Shown: piece by piece, positions 9,192 through 18,467 of the stretch | Numbering within the stretch: the first letter of the stretch is position 1 | Layout: every line of letters starts with the position of its first letter | NCBI RefSeq assembly: GCF_900182705.1 | Contig: NZ_FXTP01000002.1 | Location: forward strand, 248,001-312,000 | Direction of reading: 5' to 3' | From: Gracilimonas mengyeensis | GTDB taxonomy: Bacteria > Bacteroidota > Rhodothermia > Balneolales > Balneolaceae | DNA length: 64,000 nt | Notes under the pieces: model-generated | Told to the model about the DNA's origin: nothing | The model's database searches: none | What the model saw: only the letters and a program-made list of their open reading frames with translations | Program-made: the position numbers and the translations under genes

Positions 9192-12164
9192 ATGCAAAGC
9201 GATATTTCCCGAGAGGATATAAAAGCCCGTCTAAAGGATCAGTGGTTACCTGATCTGCAAAGGGATCTTAAAGAATTGTTGCTTAAAGATATCGGGGCCG
9301 ATAAAGATAAAATTGAAAGGGTTGCTGCAGAACTTCGTTCGGGAGATACACTCAGGGCTTTCCGCCTTTTAGCTGAAGGATGGCAGAAATCAGGTAATCA
9401 AAAAGAAGACGGAAGCAACGAAAAACCAAAACTTTTACCCTGGCAGGCTGAAATATATAAGATAGCCGCAGACATCCCCGAAGAAGCAGAGCTTGTGCAG
9501 GAAGAAGCCCGTTTTAAGGCTTCCGGGGATGACAGTATGTACATCCAATTGGCCAAAGGCACTAAAAGATTATGGCGGGTTGTTTCGAATGGATCGCAAT
9601 GGAGGCAACATATCCCGCTTCGAAATTTGGTTCTCTCCCATATGTCAATGTATGGATCGTGGGTAACCGAATACCGCCATGAGTTGCTTAAAATCCGGGG
9701 CGAATTGCTGTTGCAAATTGATGCCTGGTGTATCGCCTATGGAAGTTCCTGGAATCAAGAAGAGTCCTCTAAGGCTGTAGCTTCGGGGGCAGATACCCCG
9801 AAAGGTCCCGAAGCTGGTGTGCCCAAAGATGAATTGCAGCATATTTTTGATGAGATATTAAAACGTCTGGATGTACTGGAAGCTACCTATGCCGGAAAAC
9901 TGCAAGAAAAAAAGATCCGGGTTGAAGAAGAAATTGACAGAGGGCTGGATGTAACGGGTACGGTGGAAAGATCCTCTCGTAAATACGAAAAGGTTAAAGT
10001 TGAGGATAATCTTCGATCGCTGGCAAGTCAACACCAGAAACAGGAAGAACACTGGCAGCAACTGATGGCAAAACTGGCCGACAAGTTACTGCTGAGTGTT
10101 AATTTCATAAATCTGCACTTGCAGGCCAGTGAGCGGATTGAAGGCTTTAGCAGTTCGATAGCCGAGTTTTTTGAGATCAATTTGCAGCAGCCACTGGAAG
10201 AAATTAAAGAGGGGCTGGCTGCCACCATGGTGACCTTTGAGTCTTCTGATAAGCAGACCATGGATGAGATTAAGCAACTTAGCAGCCGGTATCGCAAAAG
10301 TTTATCAGAACAAACAGAAAAACATTTATTGAAGCCGCTGCGAGAGCTAACCACAGAAGCGGTAATGAGTACCCGGTTTGATCGGTTCACTTCTGCCATG
10401 CCGGATTGGGTGAATCAGCAGCCGGAAAAAGCCATCCTTGTAGATCATATCAACCTGGATATGAAGCCACCGCATTATGAAGTGCAGCAAGTAAACTGGC
10501 AGGCTTTGGTGCGCAGAGTGGTCAATAATCAGCTGGTGACGAACCTGGCCCCGGGAAAAGTGCGTTTTGAACAGTTCCTGGAGGAGCTAAGCAGTGGGCT
10601 CCGGGAATTTCTGCAAATCATCAATACCAATCTTGAGTTAATCAACGAGGTTAAGGAATCGGATGAGGAGGAACCCTTTGAAGTAGCACTGGAAGGTTTG
10701 CAACGGGGTGCCCAGCAGCTGGATGAACTGATTAAAAAAGTAGAAGCAAGGAAAAGTGCTTTGCTTGGATTGATTAAGGAAAAAGAAGAAGAGACCTTTG
10801 CCAAGCTTGGGCGGCTGTTAGAGGAGCAAGATGCCAATGACATGCGCATGGCGGGGGCTGAATTTAAAGCTCGCGAAACCGCCGTGGACTGGAATACTAA
10901 AGTAAAGGCGATCTGGGCACGCTGGTTGGAGAAAGGTGAATTGATGGTCCGCTTCATCTGGAAGAAACTCAAAGATTTTTATACCCGTGCGGAAGAGTTG
11001 TTGGGTTTTAGCAGTGAGAAGAATCTCGATAGTAGTAGCACCGATTTAGCAACCTTTCTGGCAGAGACTGATGAAAAGATTGAATCCCTGCCTTTCATTT
11101 ACCGCCGTTTGTTTGATTTCCAGAAAAAAGTGGATGACCGTTTTTATATACGTCAGACCGAGCAGCTTGAGCGCCTGAAAAAGGGGTATGAGTTATGGCA
11201 AAATAATTTTCCGTCCGTATTTGCTGTGGTGGGAGAGAAAGGCAGCGGTAAAAGTCTGTTTTTGCATATGCTTGAAGAAGAGGTGCTAAAACGGGAAGAG
11301 GTAGTGGAGATAAATTTTGAAGCCACTTTGTTTGAAGCAGAAGAGGTGATGGAGAAAGTAGCCAAAGATCTGGGGCTGGCGGAGATAGATAGTACGGAAG
11401 GTCTGATTGAAGCCATTAATGAACGTGAATCACGTTCAGTGGTTATGCTGGAGAATATCCAGAATTGCTTCATCCGGAATCTGGCCGGTTATGAAGCAAT
11501 AGAACAGTTACTCTACCTGATTTCTGAAACCAATAAACAGGTATTATGGATTGCGAGTAGTACCCGTTACGGATGGAGCTTTTTAGATAAAGTGACCAGT
11601 ATTGCGGACTATTTTACTCATGCAGTAGAAAGCGATAAGCTTGGCCCAGAACAAATACAGGAGTTAATTCTAAGGCGACATCGTGCAACCGGTTATCAAC
11701 TGGTTTTTTTGCCGGAAGAGGCCACCAAGAAAAGCCGAACCTATCGCAAGCTGCTGGATGATGAAGAGAAAAAACAAGAATACCTTCAGCAACAATTTTT
11801 TGAGAAGTTATCCAAACTGGCCGAAGGCAATTCTTCTATTGCTATGATATACTGGATTCGGTCCATCAAAGAATACGATGATTCCTATTTTTACATCAAT
11901 CCCTTTCAGTTTAGTAATGTAAATCGAATAAGCGATCTGGATAATGAAGAGCTATTTGTACTGGCTTCTTTTGTATTACATGATACGCTTACCCCGGAAG
12001 AACTGCATAACGTAATGCACCATTCATTACGGCATAGCAGGTTGATGGTGTCAAGGCTCACATCCCGGTCAATATTGCTTAAAACTGATCACGGCTATAC
12101 CTTAAATCACCTTATTTACAGGCAGGTAATCCGTGTTTTAAAAGAGGCAAATATCCTACATTGA
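9192..12164 (+). CDS. Large P-loop ATPase with coiled coils and C-terminal helical domain, function unknown
   Basis: A 990-residue protein with no signal peptide. Residues 1-660 are mostly charged alpha-helix, with likely coiled coils around 220-330 and 460-560 rich in E, K, Q and L. An NTPase domain starts near 665: Walker A GEKGSGKS near 680 and a probable Walker B SVVMLENIQNC near 748, followed by a sensor-like VLWIASSTRYGW near 785. The C-terminal 200 residues look like a lid plus winged-helix region (LDNEELFVLASFVLHDTLTPEEL). This layout suggests a STAND or ORC/Cdc6-like AAA+ protein, which is inference. The gene ends 7 bases before an MscS channel gene on the same strand, so the two are almost surely co-transcribed. 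I do not recognise a named family. Confidence 0.75.
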   Translation: MQSDISREDIKARLKDQWLPDLQRDLKELLLKDIGADKDKIERVAAELRSGDTLRAFRLLAEGWQKSGNQKEDGSNEKPKLLPWQAEIYKIAADIPEEAELVQEEARFKASGDDSMYIQLAKGTKRLWRVVSNGSQWRQHIPLRNLVLSHMSMYGSWVTEYRHELLKIRGELLLQIDAWCIAYGSSWNQEESSKAVASGADTPKGPEAGVPKDELQHIFDEILKRLDVLEATYAGKLQEKKIRVEEEIDRGLDVTGTVERSSRKYEKVKVEDNLRSLASQHQKQEEHWQQLMAKLADKLLLSVNFINLHLQASERIEGFSSSIAEFFEINLQQPLEEIKEGLAATMVTFESSDKQTMDEIKQLSSRYRKSLSEQTEKHLLKPLRELTTEAVMSTRFDRFTSAMPDWVNQQPEKAILVDHINLDMKPPHYEVQQVNWQALVRRVVNNQLVTNLAPGKVRFEQFLEELSSGLREFLQIINTNLELINEVKESDEEEPFEVALEGLQRGAQQLDELIKKVEARKSALLGLIKEKEEETFAKLGRLLEEQDANDMRMAGAEFKARETAVDWNTKVKAIWARWLEKGELMVRFIWKKLKDFYTRAEELLGFSSEKNLDSSSTDLATFLAETDEKIESLPFIYRRLFDFQKKVDDRFYIRQTEQLERLKKGYELWQNNFPSVFAVVGEKGSGKSLFLHMLEEEVLKREEVVEINFEATLFEAEEVMEKVAKDLGLAEIDSTEGLIEAINERESRSVVMLENIQNCFIRNLAGYEAIEQLLYLISETNKQVLWIASSTRYGWSFLDKVTSIADYFTHAVESDKLGPEQIQELILRRHRATGYQLVFLPEEATKKSRTYRKLLDDEEKKQEYLQQQFFEKLSKLAEGNSSIAMIYWIRSIKEYDDSYFYINPFQFSNVNRISDLDNEELFVLASFVLHDTLTPEELHNVMHHSLRHSRLMVSRLTSRSILLKTDHGYTLNHLIYRQVIRVLKEANILH

Positions 12165-12171
12165 GGTTCTC

Positions 12172-13251
12172 ATGAAAGCTATTCAATACTTACTTGTGAT
12201 CTTGTTTAGTAGCTTGATGCTGCTAACTCCAGCACGTTCGGGTTTTGGACAGAGCCAGGTTCAGGATACCGTAGTGGTTGATACGGCCAGTGGACAAAGC
12301 TTTTCTCAACCAGATTCCTTGTACTCCCGCCTGGATTCTACGCTTGATCAACGCTTTCAACGGGTAGATTCTTTACTTAAGGCTTTAGAGGGAAAGGGAG
12401 GCGAAGTGGCTGACTCAGTAGCAGCAGAAGGGGAAGAGACCCTTGCCCAGCTCGAAGAGATTATTTCCTGGCAGAAGATCGTATTTATCATACTGTTCTT
12501 TATTGCAGTCTATTACCTGTCCAGATTTATCACCATTCTGCTGGATAATTTTTCGGAAAAAGTATCCAAGTATCGCCTGCGCATAAAAAGGATGGTGCCT
12601 GTTATGCGGGTCATCATTTGGGTAGTGGCTATTTATGTGGCTATCGCAGGTATTGTTCAGCCCCCTTATGCTACCGTTATTACCGTATTGGCTTCAGTAG
12701 GTATTGCGGTGGGTTTGGCTGCCCAGGACATGCTCAAAAACCTGTTTGGCGGTATTATGCTGATTTTAGACCGACCTTTCCAGGTGGGCGACAAAATTCA
12801 ATTTGAAGATCATTACGGGGAAGTGCAGCAGATTGGACTGCGTTCCAGCCGTATTGTAACACCTGGAGATTCCGTGGTTACCATTCCCAACGGCGAACTG
12901 ATTCGTACGGCCGTGTCTAACGCCAATACCGGTGCTTTGGATTGCCTGGTGGTAACGGAAATCTTTTTGCCGGCTAATGCACCCGTAGAAGAAGTAAAAG
13001 AAGTGGCCTATAAGGCTGTGGTATCCTCTCGCTTTGTATTTTTGGCAAAGCCGGTAAGCATCATGACCCAAAATGAGATGCATGAACGCCGGTTTATCCT
13101 GAAGTTGAAGGTAAAAGCCTACGTGCTGGATATCCGTTATGAATTTCCTTTTCAAAGTGATGTAACTGAACTCATTTTAACCGAGTTGAGCCGGAGGGGC
13201 ATAATCAAAGATGAAGCCCTATCTTCAGGGAAACCGGCAGAAACCGAATAA
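12172..13251 (+). CDS. MscS-family mechanosensitive ion channel
   Basis: A 359-residue inner-membrane channel that opens on membrane tension and releases solutes. A signal-like segment covers residues 1-25, followed by a variable periplasmic stretch to about 95. Membrane helices lie near 103-125 and 142-163, and a pore-lining helix near 165-195 contains the Gly/Ala-rich VGIAVGLAAQDMLKNLFGG signature. The soluble beta domain has DRPFQVGDKI and VTIPNGELI motifs. It follows the large ATPase gene by 7 bases, and the spacing implies joint expression. The next gene starts 25 bases after its stop. The extended N-terminus is longer than in E. coli MscS (286 residues). Confidence 0.92.
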   Translation: MKAIQYLLVILFSSLMLLTPARSGFGQSQVQDTVVVDTASGQSFSQPDSLYSRLDSTLDQRFQRVDSLLKALEGKGGEVADSVAAEGEETLAQLEEIISWQKIVFIILFFIAVYYLSRFITILLDNFSEKVSKYRLRIKRMVPVMRVIIWVVAIYVAIAGIVQPPYATVITVLASVGIAVGLAAQDMLKNLFGGIMLILDRPFQVGDKIQFEDHYGEVQQIGLRSSRIVTPGDSVVTIPNGELIRTAVSNANTGALDCLVVTEIFLPANAPVEEVKEVAYKAVVSSRFVFLAKPVSIMTQNEMHERRFILKLKVKAYVLDIRYEFPFQSDVTELILTELSRRGIIKDEALSSGKPAETE

Positions 13252-13276
13252 TCATCCAAAATTATCTAATCCAATT

Positions 13277-14977
13277 ATGAAAAACTTTATGGTAAGTAGA
13301 ACACTTGTTTTATGTGTGATAACCCTCGTAATGGGTGCCTGCTCGGGACAAAATCAGCCCGAACAAAACAGCGATGCAAGTATGAGCATTGACGAGCGCC
13401 TGGATCAATACACCCCTTTCACCTTGACGGCCGATGTATCGGAATTGTCGGAAAATCAGAAAAAAATGATCCCTCTTCTGATTGATGCTGCCAAGGAAAT
13501 GGAAAAAGTATTCTGGAAGCAGGCCTATGGTGACCGTGAGGAATTAATGAGTAACCTGAGTAGAGAAGAACAACAGTTTGCCGCTATCAATTATGGTCCC
13601 TGGGACCGCCTGAACGGCAACGAGCCTTTTGTAGAAGGCGTAGGGCCAAAACCGGCCGGCGCAAATTTTTATCCGGTCAATATGACTAAAGACGAATTCG
13701 AAGCCTGGGATGCCGAAGACAAAGCAAGCCTCTACACGATGATTCGCAGAGATGAGGATGGAAACCTGGTAAGTATTCCTTACAGCATGGCTTTTCAGGC
13801 AGAACATCAGGCCGCCGCAGAGAAACTTCGTGAAGCAGCAAAATTGGCGGAAGATTCGGGATTTAAAGAATACCTGGAACTCCGCGCCGATGCGCTTATG
13901 TCGGATGAATACCAGGAAAGCGACTTGGCCTGGATGGATATGAAAAACAATAAAATTGAATTGGTGGTCGGCCCGATCGAAAATTATGAAGACCAGCTGT
14001 ATGGCTACAAAGCAGCCAATGAAGCTTTTGTATTGATTAAAGATATGGAGTGGAGTGATCGTCTCTCAAAATATGCCGAAGTGCTGCCCGAGTTGCAGGA
14101 AGGTCTGCCTGTTCCCGAAGAATACAAATCGGAGACACCCGGTCGGGATTCAGACCTGAATGCCTATGATGCCGTGTATTATGCCGGTGATGCCAATGCG
14201 GGTTCCAAAACCATTGCCATCAACCTGCCCAATGACGAAGAGGTACAGCTACAAAAAGGAACACGGCGCTTGCAGCTCAAAAATGCCATGCGCGCCAAGT
14301 ACGACAAAATCCTGATTCCCATTTCTGAAGTTTTGATTGCGGATGATCAACAGCAATACATCAGTTTTGATGCCTTTTTTGGAAACACCATGTTTCATGA
14401 AGTGGCGCATGGGTTAGGAATCAAGAATACCATCACCGGGCAGGGAACAGTTAGGGAGGCGCTACAAAACCATGCTTCTGCTTTGGAAGAAGGTAAAGCC
14501 GATGTGCTTGGATTGTACATGGTGCAGTCGTTGCGTGAGAAAGGAATGATTGAAGAGGGTAGCCTGGAAGAAAACTACGTGACCTTCCTGGCCAGTATAT
14601 TTCGTTCAATCCGTTTTGGATCTTCCAGTGCGCACGGTCGAGCTAACCTGATCCGATTCAATTATTTCCAGGAAATGGGAGCTTTTGATTATGATGAGGA
14701 GTCTCGAAGCTACAGCATCAATTTCGACAAAATTGGTCCTGCCGTAGATGCGCTCTCTGAAAAAATCCTGACCTTACAAGGAGACGGCGACTACCAGGCA
14801 GTGGATGAATTCGTACAGAAATATGCCGTAGAAACTCCGCAACTAAAAGAATCACTTCAACGGCTTACTGAACAGAATATACCGGTAGATATCACTTTTG
14901 AGCAAGGCATAGAAGTACTTGGGTTGCGAGAAGTAAAAGTGGATTCGTTAAATCAACAGAAGAATTCTGAAGAATAG
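13277..14977 (+). CDS. Dipeptidyl-peptidase III-like zinc metallopeptidase, lipoprotein
   Basis: A 566-residue protein starting at ATG 13277, which gives a lipoprotein signal peptide with Cys near residue 22 (LVMGAC). A frame-open extension upstream overlaps mscS and is not needed. The zinc motif is HEVAHGLG near residue 375, and EEGKAD about 35 residues later supplies the third ligand, as in peptidase family M49. Classical DPP III has HExxGH, one residue longer; this protein has plain HExxH, a known but unusual variant group in Bacteroidota. The likely location is the periplasm, anchored to a membrane. Substrate is unknown. It probably belongs to the same operon as the ATPase and channel genes and is closed by a strong terminator. 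Confidence 0.8.
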   Translation: MKNFMVSRTLVLCVITLVMGACSGQNQPEQNSDASMSIDERLDQYTPFTLTADVSELSENQKKMIPLLIDAAKEMEKVFWKQAYGDREELMSNLSREEQQFAAINYGPWDRLNGNEPFVEGVGPKPAGANFYPVNMTKDEFEAWDAEDKASLYTMIRRDEDGNLVSIPYSMAFQAEHQAAAEKLREAAKLAEDSGFKEYLELRADALMSDEYQESDLAWMDMKNNKIELVVGPIENYEDQLYGYKAANEAFVLIKDMEWSDRLSKYAEVLPELQEGLPVPEEYKSETPGRDSDLNAYDAVYYAGDANAGSKTIAINLPNDEEVQLQKGTRRLQLKNAMRAKYDKILIPISEVLIADDQQQYISFDAFFGNTMFHEVAHGLGIKNTITGQGTVREALQNHASALEEGKADVLGLYMVQSLREKGMIEEGSLEENYVTFLASIFRSIRFGSSSAHGRANLIRFNYFQEMGAFDYDEESRSYSINFDKIGPAVDALSEKILTLQGDGDYQAVDEFVQKYAVETPQLKESLQRLTEQNIPVDITFEQGIEVLGLREVKVDSLNQQKNSEE

Positions 14978-15012
14978 ATCTTTCTGACTCTATCTTAAAA
15001 GATGATCAATTT

Positions 15013-15045
15013 GGCCGCAAGCATTTAGTTTGCGGCCTTTTTTTT
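15013..15045 (+). terminator. Rho-independent terminator after the M49-like peptidase gene
   Basis: GGCCGCAA and TTGCGGCC form an 8-bp GC-rich stem followed by eight T. It closes the ATPase-mscS-peptidase unit. Confidence 0.9.
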
Positions 15046-15599
15046 ATAGTGAAAAAACCATCTCATGATTTCGACAAGTTTCTCAGGTGACTAACAACCT
15101 GGAAAACTCTTTCCTTGCCTGTCCCGTACCGATAGGTCGGGGAGGAGAGTACGGCTTTAGCCGGGAGTGGTGTTGGTGCCAGAGTATCCCAAAGTCAGGA
15201 TCGGATAATCCGCCGATCTCTTAAGTCTTGAGCGAGGCAGGATGTAGCAAAAGAAGTGAAAATTTATCGAGTGGTGACTTAAGAGTTACAGCATAAAAAA
15301 TTATACAATTGAGGGATGCATACTATTCTGCAACCGCCCCCCCGCACGAACACCCTCCGCGTGTTTTGTCAAGCCAAAACCCTGCACCTCCCTCCCCGAC
15401 CTATCGGTACGGGACAGGCAAGGGAGGACTTTACCAAGCTTGAATTCAATCTCCCAAAATCGAATTCAACATCAGCTGCTTCATACTACCCCAGAAAGTC
15501 TCTCCTTGAGGAGAGATCAAACAAAACAGTGGTTCCTGTTTTGTTTGTGAGAGGTGTTGGTACCAAGGTATACCAGAGTTAGCATCCAATAAACAGCAA
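15046..15599. repeat. Gene-free region made of mosaic hairpin repeats
   Basis: About 550 bases without a credible gene. A perfect 33-bp inverted repeat pairs 15113-15145 with 15391-15423 (core GTCCCGTACCGATAGGTCGG). The module acggctttagccgggag at about 15151-15167 recurs at 30005-30020 as cagctttagccgggag. A small hairpin tctctccttgaggagaga near 15498 resembles modules at 61158 and 62314. An open 88-codon frame at 15316-15582 is made of this repeat text and is not annotated as a gene. Confidence 0.6.
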
Positions 15600-16304
15600 T
15601 TAATCCACCCCAAGCGCCTCTAACAACTCCTCAAAATCATCAAAAATAAGATGGGCCAGTTTGTGTCCCTGTTCGATAGGAGTTTTGGTGTACCAGGCGA
15701 CCTGCCAGTTGGCTTTGGAGCCGCCTACTACATCAGAAGTAAAGGAATCGCCCACATAAAGAATATCTTCCCGGTTAACGCCGGCCAGTTCGGTAGCGTG
15801 ATCAAAAACTTTGGGGTGTGGTTTCATCTCTCCCACTTCTTCCGAAATGACAATATGGCGGGCCGTATCTTTAAAATTAAAGCGATCTATTTTCAGCCAC
15901 TGCGTTTCTGCAAAACCGTTGGTGATGATACCCACATCAAATGTATCCGCAATTTTATGGTATGCGTCACGGGCTCCGTCCATCCACTCCCAATGGTTGC
16001 GATAGTATTGCATGTACTGCTTGCCGGTGGCCTCATGCTGTTCAGGATCGAGTTTTAATGCCTGCAAAGTTTCTTCAAAACGCCGGCGCTGTAATTCTTC
16101 GCGGCCGATTTCTGCCCGGCTATAGGCTTCCCAAAGTCCTTTGTTGATGTGATGATAGGTATCCAATAATTGATTCTCGGATACGCCATCAAAAAAATCA
16201 AAATGCCCCAGGATATCCCGAAGCCCGCCCCGTTCTGCCTTTTTGTGATCAAGAAGGGTGTCGTCTAAGTCAAAATAAATGAATTTGGGATTGAGCTGTG
16301 ACAA
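15600..16304 (-). CDS. HAD-family hydrolase, YjjG-type nucleotidase
   Basis: A 234-residue haloacid dehalogenase-like phosphatase. Motif I is FDLDDTLLDH near residue 10 (nucleophile Asp and acid/base Asp), motif II ITNG near 125, motif III Lys in MKPHPKVF near 160 and motif IV YVGDSFTSDVVGG near 183. Length and the helical cap resemble YjjG, which hydrolyses non-canonical pyrimidine nucleotides. That specific activity is inferred from family resemblance. It stands alone on the minus strand between a repeat region and lemA. Confidence 0.85.
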   Translation of the reverse strand: MSQLNPKFIYFDLDDTLLDHKKAERGGLRDILGHFDFFDGVSENQLLDTYHHINKGLWEAYSRAEIGREELQRRRFEETLQALKLDPEQHEATGKQYMQYYRNHWEWMDGARDAYHKIADTFDVGIITNGFAETQWLKIDRFNFKDTARHIVISEEVGEMKPHPKVFDHATELAGVNREDILYVGDSFTSDVVGGSKANWQVAWYTKTPIEQGHKLAHLIFDDFEELLEALGVD

Positions 16305-16396
16305 TGGAACGGTTTTTGATTATTGTTGAAGTGTTTCTAAACAAAAGAACATTACGCTCGTAAGCGGGCACCAAATAAACCACAAAAACTCTACTC

Positions 16397-16987
16397 ATGA
16401 AAGCTAAATTTTTGATTATCATCGGAGTGTTAGCGCTCCTTGTTTTTTACGGCATCAGCGTTAATAATAGTTTGATTTCAGCGGAGGAGGAAGTGAACAG
16501 CGCCTGGGCACAGGTTGAAAACCAATACCAGCGCCGGGCTGATCTCATCCCCAATTTGGTGAATACCGTTCGCGGTGCAGCCGATTTTGAATCCGAAACG
16601 CTGCAGGAGGTAATTGAAGCCCGAAGCCGTGCTACTTCTGTAAACATTGACGCCAATGACCTTAGTAATCCACAGGCCTTTCAACAATTTCAGGAAGCTC
16701 AGGGGCAGTTAAGTGGTGCCCTTTCCCGTTTATTGGTAACGGTTGAACGCTATCCACAGCTGCAGGCCAACCAAAACTTTCGTGATTTGCAGGCTCAGCT
16801 TGAAGGTACAGAAAACCGTATCTCAACCGAGCGTATGCGCTTTAACGAAGCCGCTCAGGCATACAATACCCGAATACGACGATTTCCTGCCAGCATAATT
16901 GCTTCAATCGGTGGCTTTGAGCAGAAGGAGTACTTCCAGGCTGAACAAGGCGCCGAGCAAGCTCCGGAAGTTGATTTCAGTAATTAA
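16397..16987 (+). CDS. LemA family protein
   Basis: A 196-residue membrane-anchored protein with one N-terminal membrane helix (residues 4-22) and a long helical bundle outside the membrane. Typical LemA features are the NSLISAEEEVNSAWAQVENQYQRRADLIPNLV block and FNEAAQAYNTRIRRFP near the C-terminus. Its biochemical role is unknown. It is commonly found next to TPM-domain proteins, as here (two follow on the same strand), which suggests a shared envelope function. A terminator hairpin lies between lemA and the first TPM gene, so the downstream genes may be expressed partly on their own. Confidence 0.93.
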   Translation: MKAKFLIIIGVLALLVFYGISVNNSLISAEEEVNSAWAQVENQYQRRADLIPNLVNTVRGAADFESETLQEVIEARSRATSVNIDANDLSNPQAFQQFQEAQGQLSGALSRLLVTVERYPQLQANQNFRDLQAQLEGTENRISTERMRFNEAAQAYNTRIRRFPASIIASIGGFEQKEYFQAEQGAEQAPEVDFSN

Positions 16988-17001
16988 TTTGTATTAGCTG
17001 G

Positions 17002-17035
17002 CCTGTCAGTTTCAAAAACTGACAGGTCTTTTTTT
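17002..17035 (+). terminator. Terminator after lemA
   Basis: CCTGTCAGTTT pairs with AAACTGACAGG, followed by TC and seven T. Confidence 0.85.
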
Positions 17036-17059
17036 ATTTAGTTTTAGCCCCTGAAAATT

Positions 17060-17518
17060 ATGGCAAAATTTCTTACACAGGAACAAGAAGAACGCATTGT
17101 GGAAGCAATCAGTCAGGCTGAGGAAGCTACTTCTGGCGAGATACGCATCCATATAGAAAAAAACTGTAAAGCAGAATCACCCATCGAGCGGGCCAAAGAA
17201 GTTTTTGCCGAGCTGAACATGCATGAAACCGAATTCCGAAATGGGGTGATCGTCTATATTGCATGGAAGGATAAGAAAGTAGCCATTTGGGGTGATGAAG
17301 GGATTCACACCAAAGTAGGCCAACAGTTTTGGGAAGAAGAGTTAAAGCTGATACTGAAATACTTTAAAGCCGGAGATTATGAAACCGGTCTGTCTGAAGT
17401 AGCCCTTCAAATCGGGCAAAAACTAAAAGAGAACTTCCCATACGAGCAAAAAGGAGCAACCAATGAGCTATCCGATGACATCAGCTACAACCCCGAAGAC
17501 AAGGAGAGTGATGCGTAG
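17060..17518 (+). CDS. TPM-domain (TLP18.3/Psb32-like) protein, soluble
   Basis: A 152-residue TPM-domain protein. Most of the length is the alpha/beta domain (EERIVEAISQAEEATSGEIRIHIE, then VAIWGDEGIHTKVGQQFWEEEL). No signal peptide or membrane helix is seen, so it probably acts in the cytoplasm or at the inner face of the membrane. It follows lemA and overlaps the next TPM gene by 8 bases, which indicates translational coupling. TPM domains have been linked to phosphatase activity and photosystem repair in plants; the bacterial role is unclear. Confidence 0.88.
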   Translation: MAKFLTQEQEERIVEAISQAEEATSGEIRIHIEKNCKAESPIERAKEVFAELNMHETEFRNGVIVYIAWKDKKVAIWGDEGIHTKVGQQFWEEELKLILKYFKAGDYETGLSEVALQIGQKLKENFPYEQKGATNELSDDISYNPEDKESDA

Positions 17519-18263
17519 ATTTTTAAGCCTGATATTTTTTCTGTGCATTAGTGTAGCGGGTTTTTCCCAGGATTTCTTGCCAGAAAAGCCTGTGGGAATG
17601 GTCAATGATTTTGCCGATATGCTCTCCTCCTCAGAAGAGCAACGGCTGGAAAGCAAACTGAGAGGATATCGGGATACTACCACCAATGTAATAGCTATCG
17701 CAACCCTGGAAAGTCTTGAAGGTTATAGCGAAGAAGAAATTGCTACTACGCTTTTCAGTAAATGGCGCATGTGGGAGGGGGAAAGGGATAACGGCGTATT
17801 GATCCTGGTATCAGAACAGGACCGCAGAATGCAAATTGAGGTGGGTTATGGCTTGGAAGGCGCGATCCCTGATGCTATGGCAAACCGGGTGTATGCGGAT
17901 ATTTTGGTGCCCAACTTTAGACAAGGCGACTTTTATGGAGGCTTAGATCAGGCCACCGATGTACTGATGCAGCTGGCGGCAGGAGAATATGAAGGCATGC
18001 CCAGTGAATCAGTAAGTGAAGGAGGTATTCCCATTGATGTGATCATAATCTTTATAATCCTGGTCATTTTTCTGATATCAAAAGGCAAGGGCGGTAAAGG
18101 CGGTCGACGGCATTCGCTTGGTTCCAGCGGCATCATCTTTTTTGGTGGTGGCTTTGGAGGCGGCGGAGGCGGTTCCTTCGGTGGAGGGGGAAGTGGTTTT
18201 GGCGGCTTCTCCGGTGGTGGCGGTTTTGGCTCCGGCGGCGGTGGTGCCGGCGGGGGCTGGTAA
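17511..18263 (+). CDS. TPM-domain membrane protein with glycine-rich tail (YgcG-like)
   Basis: A 250-residue protein. The start at ATG 17511 follows an AAGGAG ribosome site and gives a signal peptide (MRRFLSLIFFLCISVAGFSQ); an upstream in-frame ATG at 17463 would hide it. The TPM domain spans about residues 25-155, one membrane helix lies near 180-197 (IDVIIIFIILVIFLI), and the tail from about 215 is almost all Gly, Ser and Phe. This is the usual YgcG architecture. The start overlaps the previous gene. Together with lemA it forms the common LemA-TPM gene set. Confidence 0.9.
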   Translation: MRRFLSLIFFLCISVAGFSQDFLPEKPVGMVNDFADMLSSSEEQRLESKLRGYRDTTTNVIAIATLESLEGYSEEEIATTLFSKWRMWEGERDNGVLILVSEQDRRMQIEVGYGLEGAIPDAMANRVYADILVPNFRQGDFYGGLDQATDVLMQLAAGEYEGMPSESVSEGGIPIDVIIIFIILVIFLISKGKGGKGGRRHSLGSSGIIFFGGGFGGGGGGSFGGGGSGFGGFSGGGGFGSGGGGAGGGW

Positions 18264-18467
18264 ACCATGATTTTATGCCAGTAGGACGGGTAGATTTACA
18301 CGTCCCTGCAAAAAAAAGCCACGGTGAGTGATAGAAACTTTGGTCGGGCAAACTAGCCCAACCTACGCAAAAGTTGGCATTAGCAAATTTTCTATAGATC
18401 GATAGACCGATATGTGATGGACGATTTATTCCGGATTCACTCTATTACCATATTACTATATCATCGA

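Noticed and set aside
15316-15582. 88-codon frame in the mosaic repeat region
   Set aside because: Composed of repeat modules including one arm of the 33-bp inverted repeat.
17948-18268. 106-codon proline-rich frame opposite the Gly-rich tail of the TPM protein
   Set aside because: Poly-Pro is the expected antisense reading of the Gly-rich repeat; the TPM protein on the plus strand is clear.
18285-18318. Terminator after the Gly-rich TPM gene
   Set aside because: Only a 5-bp GGACG/CGTCC stem with long loop, followed by A instead of T on the coding strand; not convincing.
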